5,989 nt of DNA, taken from contig DMVN01000235.1 of NCBI GenBank assembly GCA_003476685.1, forward strand, positions 1 through 5,989, given 5' to 3'. The stretch is from Acidobacteriota bacterium. Its GTDB lineage: Bacteria > Acidobacteriota > Aminicenantia > Aminicenantales > Saccharicenantaceae. The position numbers and the translations under genes are program-made. This document shows, in pieces, positions 1 through 4,677 of this stretch (position 1 is its first letter; the number at the start of each line of letters is the position of its first letter). The notes beneath the pieces are model-generated. The model saw only the letters and a list, made by a program, of their open reading frames with translations. It did no database searches and was not told the DNA's origin.

Positions 1-337
1 GCTTGGCGGCCGAGGTGGTTTTGCCGCCGCCGTTGACCCCAACCAGCATCCAGACCGCCGGCCAGGAAGTGCTGGAGGCCGCCGGCTGCCGGGAAAGAAG
101 GGCCACCAGTTCCTGCCGCAGTAGCTCTTTCCAGTCGGAGGACCCACTTTTCCTGGCCCGGTCCTTGATTCCAGCCATGATTCTGTCGGTCGTTTTCACC
201 CCGACATCAGCCAGGATCAGCAATTCGTAAAGTTCCTCCAGGATTTCCTCCTGGGGACGGGTGCTCTGGAAAAGTTGTTCTATCCGGCTGAAAAGTTCTC
301 TGGTGCGGCTGAGCTTCTGCTTTAATTTATCAAACAC
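1..337 (-). CDS. ftsY: Signal recognition particle receptor FtsY, N-terminal part (cut by window edge)
   Basis: FtsY is the membrane-associated GTPase that receives ribosome-SRP complexes and passes nascent membrane proteins to the SecYEG translocon. The 112 visible residues start MFDKLKQKLSRTRELFSRIE, the short basic amphipathic helix typical of an FtsY without a long acidic A domain. The helical N domain follows, including LADVGVKTTDRI at about residues 42-53, which matches the conserved LxxADVGVxTTxxI segment. The G1/P-loop GVNGGGKTT is at residues 100-108 and is followed by SAAK. The GVNGxGKTT form separates FtsY from Ffh, which has GLQGxGKTT. The rest of the GTPase domain lies beyond position 1. 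The start is GTG at 337-335. No ATG or GTG lies in frame just upstream, and this start gives the expected FtsY N-terminus. There is no Shine-Dalgarno sequence, and a perfect promoter -10 box ends only nine bases before the start codon. The gene is divergent from recJ. Confidence 0.95.
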   Translation of the reverse strand, partial: MFDKLKQKLSRTRELFSRIEQLFQSTRPQEEILEELYELLILADVGVKTTDRIMAGIKDRARKSGSSDWKELLRQELVALLSRQPAASSTSWPAVWMLVGVNGGGKTTSAAK

Positions 338-346
338 GGCTTTTGA

Positions 347-375
347 ATTATATTTTTGCCTGGAAAAGATGTCAA
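347..375 (-). promoter_or_regulatory. Perfect consensus sigma-70-type promoter for ftsY
   Basis: On the minus strand the -35 box TTGACA occupies 375-370, the spacer is exactly 17 bp (369-353) and the -10 box TATAAT occupies 352-347. Every hexamer base matches the housekeeping sigma consensus, with optimal spacing. Transcription would be expected to start about 6-7 bases after the -10 box, near 341-340. This is only 3-4 bases before the GTG start codon at 337, so the ftsY mRNA would be leaderless or nearly so. Promoter identity is read directly from the sequence. The exact start site is inferred. Confidence 0.88.
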
Positions 376-390
376 ACCAGCGGCCGCCGG

Positions 391-419
391 TTGTCGAAGT
401 GGTTGTCTTGTGTTAAATT
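391..419 (+). promoter_or_regulatory. Candidate promoter for the recJ-lpt-rpoN operon
   Basis: A possible -35 box TTGTCG (391-396) is separated by 17 bp from a possible -10 box TAAATT (414-419). The -10 box is preceded by TG at 411-412, as in extended -10 promoters. The match to consensus is only about 3/6 and 4/6. The support is mainly positional: it lies in the only intergenic space upstream of recJ, back-to-back with the ftsY promoter (the two -35 boxes are 15 bp apart). It would place the transcription start at about 426-427, on the recJ ATG itself. Confidence 0.4.
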
Positions 420-426
420 GAAAAGC

Positions 427-2133
427 ATGCAGCCCCGTTATAAATGGCAGGTTATCCCACCCGACCCGGAGGCCTGGATTCTGGCCCAGGAACTCAACCT
501 GCCAAACGAAATCGCCACGGTGCTGGTCAACCGCGGATTGAGGTCGGCGGCCGAGGCCTCCTTTTTTCTCTACGGCGGTCTGAACGAGCTGCACGACCCC
601 TTCCTGATGCGGGGGATGAGAGAGGCGGTCGAGAGAATTCTCCAGGCCGTCCAGAAAAAAGAAAAAATTGTCGTTTTCGGCGATTATGACGTGGACGGCA
701 TCCTGTCGGTGGTCTTGCTGGTTAAAGCTCTGTCTTCTCTCGGCGGGCAGGTTGAATATTTCATCCCGGAAAGGATGAAAGATGGCTACGGCCTGAAACT
801 CCACCACCTGGAAACCATCCTGAAGATGAAGGCTGACCTGGTAATCAGCGTTGATTGCGGGATTAAGGCTGTTGATTTTGTCAGAGAAGCCAAGAAAAAC
901 GGGCTGGAGGTAATTATCACCGACCATCATCATCCCGGTGACAGCCTGCCCGAGGCCGTAGCCATTCTGAACCCGGTGCTGGAGAATTGCGGCTACCCGG
1001 ACCGCAACCTGGCCGGGGTTGGAGTAGCCTTCAAACTGGTCCAGGCCCTTTTCCGGCGAAAAGGGGTCAATCAGGACCTGAGTCACTTCCTGAAGCTGGT
1101 AAGCCTGGGCACGGTGGCTGATGTAGCTGAGCTGACTGGCGAGAACCGCATCCTGGTGCGGGAAGGCTTGAAAAAGATGAAAGAGGCCAGGACCCCGGGT
1201 ATGAAGAGCCTGCTTGAAGGCGCGGGCCTCAACCATCGAAAGTTGAACGAAGTTGACCTGGGATTCCGCCTCGGGCCCCGGATTAACGCCGCCGGGCGCC
1301 TGGGGATGACCGACCTAGCCCTGCAGCTTTTCTTTTCTGACTCTCCGGAAGAATGTGATTCCCTGGTTAAGAAGTTAAACGAGCTCAATTCGGCCCGGCA
1401 ACGAATTGAGGAAAAAATACTCAGGGAAGCCGTAGAAAAGATTGAAGCCCGTCAGTTGCACCAGAAATACCGCCTTCTGGTTCTGGGCAGCGAGAACTGG
1501 CACCGGGGAGTTATCGGCATCGTCGCTTCGCGGGTTAAAGAAATTTTCTACCGCCCGGTGATCCTGTTTGCCTACGAGAACGGACAGGCCTACGGTTCCG
1601 GGCGGAGCATCCCCGAACTGTCCCTGATTGACCTGGTCAGCGATTGCGGCGACCTCTGCCAGAATTTTGGCGGCCACAAACAGGCGGTCGGCTGTACCCT
1701 GAGTCTGGAGCGGCTGCCGGATTTCAGGGACAGGCTCAACCGGCTGGCCCTGACCAGAATCACCGATGACCTGCTGGAAAGAAAATTGCAGATTGACTGC
1801 CGGCTGAATTTTTCTTCCATTACCCCGTCGTTTGTAGAATTCTATTCACGGCTCCTGCCGTTCGGGGTCGGCAATCCTCGCCCGGTTTTTATGGCCGAGG
1901 AAGTTGACGTCCTGAGCGAACCGGCGGTGGTGCAGAACCGGCACCTCAAGTTCTGGGTGCGCCAGTCGGGCCGGGTGTTTGAGGCCATGGCCTGGGAAAA
2001 AGCCAGGGTCTGGCCTGACCTCCGCCGGGGCAGCTGCCTGGACCTGGCTTATTCTCTGCAATTCAGCGATTACCGCGGGAAAAGGCAGATGACTCTGGCC
2101 CTGGAAGACCTCAGGCCTCATCAGGCCGGATGA
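427..2133 (+). CDS. recJ: Single-stranded-DNA-specific 5'-3' exonuclease RecJ
   Basis: RecJ degrades single-stranded DNA from the 5' end in recombination (RecFOR pathway), mismatch repair and base-excision repair, using Mn/Mg ions held by DHH-family motifs. The 568-residue protein is a normal length for compact RecJ. The DHH domain shows GDYDVDG (85-91), VDCGI (142-146), TDHHH (165-169) and SLGTVADVAELTGENR (226-241). GPRINAAGRLG (283-293) follows. The DHHA1 part has NWHRGVIGIVASRV (357-370), GSGRSI (390-395) and GGHKQAVG (415-422). The C-terminal OB-fold region carries LLPFGVGNPRPVF (476-488). All catalytic motifs look intact. The start is ATG 427. A TTG at 343 would add 28 residues, but it lies beside the ftsY start and inside that promoter, and the added residues do not resemble RecJ. 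There is no clear Shine-Dalgarno sequence. The stop codon overlaps the next start as ATGA. It is the first gene of the plus-strand operon. Confidence 0.96.
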   Translation: MQPRYKWQVIPPDPEAWILAQELNLPNEIATVLVNRGLRSAAEASFFLYGGLNELHDPFLMRGMREAVERILQAVQKKEKIVVFGDYDVDGILSVVLLVKALSSLGGQVEYFIPERMKDGYGLKLHHLETILKMKADLVISVDCGIKAVDFVREAKKNGLEVIITDHHHPGDSLPEAVAILNPVLENCGYPDRNLAGVGVAFKLVQALFRRKGVNQDLSHFLKLVSLGTVADVAELTGENRILVREGLKKMKEARTPGMKSLLEGAGLNHRKLNEVDLGFRLGPRINAAGRLGMTDLALQLFFSDSPEECDSLVKKLNELNSARQRIEEKILREAVEKIEARQLHQKYRLLVLGSENWHRGVIGIVASRVKEIFYRPVILFAYENGQAYGSGRSIPELSLIDLVSDCGDLCQNFGGHKQAVGCTLSLERLPDFRDRLNRLALTRITDDLLERKLQIDCRLNFSSITPSFVEFYSRLLPFGVGNPRPVFMAEEVDVLSEPAVVQNRHLKFWVRQSGRVFEAMAWEKARVWPDLRRGSCLDLAYSLQFSDYRGKRQMTLALEDLRPHQAG

Positions 2134-3941
2134 CAGTAAGAATTAAGCATAGAGGGCTGCCCGCAGTCCTGAGAACCGCGGTACTGGTACTGCTGTTTCT
2201 GTTTATTATCCTGGTCGGACTGACCATAATCTCCAATCTTAGGCATAGAAACCGTCAGCCGTCGGTTCCGGGCCAGGCTGTCCGCCAGGGTGGGACCTTC
2301 AGTGAGAATTTCCGGGCGCTGGAATTTGCTGGAGAAAAGACGCGTCTCAGTCTGAAAGCTGACAATTTCTACACGGATGAAGAGGGGCGACAGCACCTGG
2401 AAGGACGGGTAGAAGTCAGCGATGAGGAACTCAGCGGTGGGGTTCAACTTAAAGCCAACAGGGTGGTCATAGACCAGGAAAAACAGTCCCTGCGGGCTGA
2501 GGGAGAAGTCAGCCTCGGTTTTGGCCAGCTCCTGATACGGGCTCCGCTAATTGAGTATGAACTCAAGGATAAGCTGGCCAGGGCGGAAAAGGTTCAGATA
2601 GAGCACGGGCTGCTCCGCCTGTCCGCAGATACGATGGTGTGGCGGGCGGCGCCAGGGCAGATTCTCCTGGCAGGGAAAATCACTGGAGAAAAAATTCAGC
2701 CGGGAGACAGTTTCTCGTTGGAGTGCAATCAGCTGTCCTTTGACCTGGAACAGGACAGTTTTACCGCTAAAAACCTCAGGCTGATGAGCGGCAGTCTCTG
2801 GCTGGGAGCCGGCCTGGCTGAGGTCCGTCTTAAAAAAGGCAGCCTGGCTCTGGAATCAATGACCCTGTCCGGCGGGGCAGAAGCTCGATGGTCTGGGCCT
2901 TCGGCCGGGAATGACTTTCGGAGTTTCTATTTGCAGGCGGAAGAGCTGATTCTCCGGACCAAAAAAAATTGGCCGATTTTATCGGCGCGGCCGGGCTTTA
3001 AGCTTGATGGTTACGGTAAGGAATGGCGGATTCAAATGGAGGGGGAAGCCCTGGAAGTGCTGTTTGAAGCCGGATACTCCGCCCGCCACTTAAAAGCCGG
3101 CCAGTTTCTGGCCCATCTTAAAAGAAAACAGGGTGAAGAATTGGAGCTTAAAGCTGAGAGTCTCGATTACGACCCGGTTTCGGGAAGGTTAGAGCTCAGC
3201 GGTCAAACCCTGGCCCGTCACCAAGATTACCTGCTGGCCGCTGCCCGCCTCGGCCTGACCCTGCCTGAATTCGGGCTGACCGGGTCCGATTTTGACCTGG
3301 AAATCCGTCCCGGTTTTTTTAAGAAAGGCGTGCCGTTTTTTAAGAAAGAACTCCCGGTTTTCCTGTCCGGGAGCCGCCTTGAGACCAGCCGGGGAGTGTT
3401 TGAGCTGAGCGGACAGGTCCGGGTCTGGCAGGCGGAAGATTTCTGTCTGGCCGGGGAGATCCGGGTGGATAGAGAAAAGAGTCTGCTCCAGTTCCAGGCA
3501 CTGGAGAAGGCCAGCTGGTCGAGCCGGCGGAATGACGGCCAGCAAGAAAAAGTTGAATTAAAAGCCGGCCGGGCAGAGTTGCTGTCAGAGGTTGGCCAGG
3601 CCAGCCTGTCTGGCGGGGTGGAACTCAGGCTGGACCGGTTACAGCTTCGGGCGGAGGAAGTGCTCTTCGGTTTTACCGGAGAGGATGGCGATAGGCTGGC
3701 CCGGCTGGAAGCCCGGGGCCGGGTCAGGCTGGACTGGAAAGAATACCGGGCGACGGGCCGCCAGGCCTGCCTGGCTTTTGATAGCCAGCAGCTCTCAGTT
3801 ACCGGCAACCCGGAATTAAGGGCGGCTACGGGGGAGAGGCTGGAAGCCGATAAATTGACTTTGTTTTTAGCGGATGATAGAATCCGCCTTGAGAACCAGA
3901 AAAGAGAGAGGTCGTTGACCGTCCTTGTCAGGGCAAAATGA
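2130..3941 (+). CDS. LptC-LptA-like fused LPS-transport protein (OstA-type, membrane-anchored)
   Basis: This 603-residue protein has a short basic N-terminus, one membrane segment at about residues 13-36 and then an almost wholly beta-strand periplasmic region. Residues about 60-185 follow the LptC pattern: LSLKADNFYTDEEG, HLEGRVEV, VQLKANRVV and LRAEGEVSL. Similar strand-rich units follow, with LELKAESLDYDPVSGRLELSG at about 337-357 (one unit) and VELKAGRAELL with SLSGGVELRL at about 475-501. The C-terminus has the LptA/OstA signature: ATGRQACLAFDSQQLSVTGN (541-560) and LEADKLTLFLADDRIRLEN (571-589). LptC is normally about 190 residues and LptA about 170-180, so this protein is large enough for both, plus extra jellyroll length. 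The likely role is to take LPS from the LptBFG exporter and carry it across the periplasm toward LptD. This is inferred from the fold pattern and from lptB directly downstream. The start ATG overlaps the recJ stop, the stop overlaps the lptB start, and Shine-Dalgarno signals are weak. Annotation only as a long LptC or OstA-like protein is the main alternative. Confidence 0.82.
   Translation: MTVRIKHRGLPAVLRTAVLVLLFLFIILVGLTIISNLRHRNRQPSVPGQAVRQGGTFSENFRALEFAGEKTRLSLKADNFYTDEEGRQHLEGRVEVSDEELSGGVQLKANRVVIDQEKQSLRAEGEVSLGFGQLLIRAPLIEYELKDKLARAEKVQIEHGLLRLSADTMVWRAAPGQILLAGKITGEKIQPGDSFSLECNQLSFDLEQDSFTAKNLRLMSGSLWLGAGLAEVRLKKGSLALESMTLSGGAEARWSGPSAGNDFRSFYLQAEELILRTKKNWPILSARPGFKLDGYGKEWRIQMEGEALEVLFEAGYSARHLKAGQFLAHLKRKQGEELELKAESLDYDPVSGRLELSGQTLARHQDYLLAAARLGLTLPEFGLTGSDFDLEIRPGFFKKGVPFFKKELPVFLSGSRLETSRGVFELSGQVRVWQAEDFCLAGEIRVDREKSLLQFQALEKASWSSRRNDGQQEKVELKAGRAELLSEVGQASLSGGVELRLDRLQLRAEEVLFGFTGEDGDRLARLEARGRVRLDWKEYRATGRQACLAFDSQQLSVTGNPELRAATGERLEADKLTLFLADDRIRLENQKRERSLTVLVRAK
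3312..3353 (+). repeat. Short 21-bp in-frame tandem duplication (7-residue FFKK repeat)
   Basis: Two adjacent 21-bp units encode GFFKKGV (residues 395-401) and PFFKKEL (402-408) of the LptC/LptA-like protein. The central 13 bases (six T, then AAGAAAG) are identical in the two copies, and the flanks have diverged. The first copy carries a run of seven T and the second a run of six. The segment lies between OstA-like units and may be a linker or an edge strand. Confidence 0.6.
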
Positions 3942-4666
3942 AAGTCCTCAAAGCCATAAACTTAAGCAAGAGGTATGGTCAGCGGCCGGTCGTAGATAAT
4001 CTCAGCCTGGAAGTCAGAGCGGGGGAAGCCGTCGGCCTGCTCGGCCCCAACGGCGCGGGAAAAACCACTGCCTTTTCCATGATTATCGGCCTGGTGGAAG
4101 CCGATAGCGGCCAGGTCTGGTTGGACGGAGAAGAGCTGACCTCTTTACCAGCCTATCTCCGAGCCAGGAAGGGATTGGGGTTCCTGCCCCAGGAGCCGTC
4201 AATCTTCAGGGGCTTGACGGCCGAAGAGAACCTGTTATTGGTGCTGCAGAGCCAGGAAGAATACTCTTTTGGGGAAAATTTAAGAGACACGGCAGCCGAG
4301 CTACTGGAAGAATTCGGACTGCTATCGCTGGCCACCTCTCGGGCCGACCGGCTGTCGGGTGGTGAAAGGCGCAAGCTGGAAATGGCCAGGGCCATGGCCC
4401 GGAAACCGGGCTTTCTTCTGCTGGATGAACCCTTTTCCGAACTGGACCCGCTGGCTGTGGCCGACCTCCAGGATGTCATCCAGAAGCTCAAAGGAAAAGG
4501 GGTGGGAATACTACTGACCGACCACCGGCTGAGGGAAGCCTTGAAGGTAATCAATAGAATTTACATAATAAATGGTGGTAAAATTATGGCGGAAGGAAGG
4601 CCGGAAGAAGTCCTGGAGAAAAAAGAGGTGCGCCAGATATACCTGGGACCGGACTTCCGTCTATAA
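3938..4666 (+). CDS. lptB: LPS export ABC transporter ATP-binding protein LptB
   Basis: LptB is the cytoplasmic ATPase that drives LPS extraction from the inner membrane with the LptF/LptG permeases, which are not in this window. The 242 residues match the usual length of about 241. Visible motifs are Walker A GPNGAGKTT (36-44, with K42), Q-loop LPQEPSIFRGL with Q85, signature LSGGERRKLEMARAMA (139-154), Walker B LLLDEP (160-165, with catalytic E164) and the H-loop TDHRLRE with H196. F90 and R91 fall where E. coli LptB contacts the permease coupling helices. The C-terminal YLGPDFRL (235-242) is nearly the family's YLGEDFRL, which separates LptB from LivF/LivG-type ATPases. The D-loop reads FSELDPLAV where FAGVDPIAV is more usual. 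The ATG overlaps the stop of the preceding gene by ATGA, with a modest AGGG 4 bp upstream, so translational coupling is likely. rpoN follows after 11 bp. Confidence 0.95.
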   Translation: MKVLKAINLSKRYGQRPVVDNLSLEVRAGEAVGLLGPNGAGKTTAFSMIIGLVEADSGQVWLDGEELTSLPAYLRARKGLGFLPQEPSIFRGLTAEENLLLVLQSQEEYSFGENLRDTAAELLEEFGLLSLATSRADRLSGGERRKLEMARAMARKPGFLLLDEPFSELDPLAVADLQDVIQKLKGKGVGILLTDHRLREALKVINRIYIINGGKIMAEGRPEEVLEKKEVRQIYLGPDFRL

Positions 4667-4677
4667 TTTAAGTGGCG

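Noticed and set aside
380..387. 8-bp palindrome GCGGCCGC between the divergent promoters, as an operator
   Set aside because: It is too short and too likely by chance in GC-rich DNA to call as a binding site. It is mentioned only as context for the divergent promoters.
343..426. 28-residue N-terminal extension of RecJ from a TTG codon
   Set aside because: It overlaps the ftsY -10/-35 boxes and begins beside the ftsY start. The added residues do not resemble RecJ, and ATG 427 gives a normal RecJ N-terminus.
322..1236. A 304-codon open frame on the minus strand opposite recJ
   Set aside because: It lies entirely antisense to well-supported RecJ motifs and runs into ftsY. Its translation has no recognisable domain. 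Long antisense open frames are expected opposite GC-rich genes.
2961..2986. A run of eight A followed by hairpin GCCGAT-TTT-ATCGGC, which on the minus strand looks like a stem plus T tract (antisense terminator)
   Set aside because: The stem is only 6 bp, it lies inside the LptC/LptA-like coding region and no antisense gene is supported. It is probably a coding coincidence.
3314..3320. Programmed frameshift at the T7 run in the LptC/LptA-like gene
   Set aside because: The zero frame continues uninterrupted through a clear LptA-type C-terminus. There is no supporting downstream structure or alternative product that I could identify.
3227..3808. A 193-codon open frame on the minus strand opposite the LptC/LptA-like gene
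   Set aside because: The composition is Ser/Arg/Pro-rich, typical of a reverse-strand shadow. There is no start context, and it overlaps a better supported gene in full.
4667..4677. Separate promoter or terminator between lptB and rpoN
   Set aside because: The gap is only 11 bp. It has no stem-loop and no room for a promoter, so simple operon continuation is the better reading.
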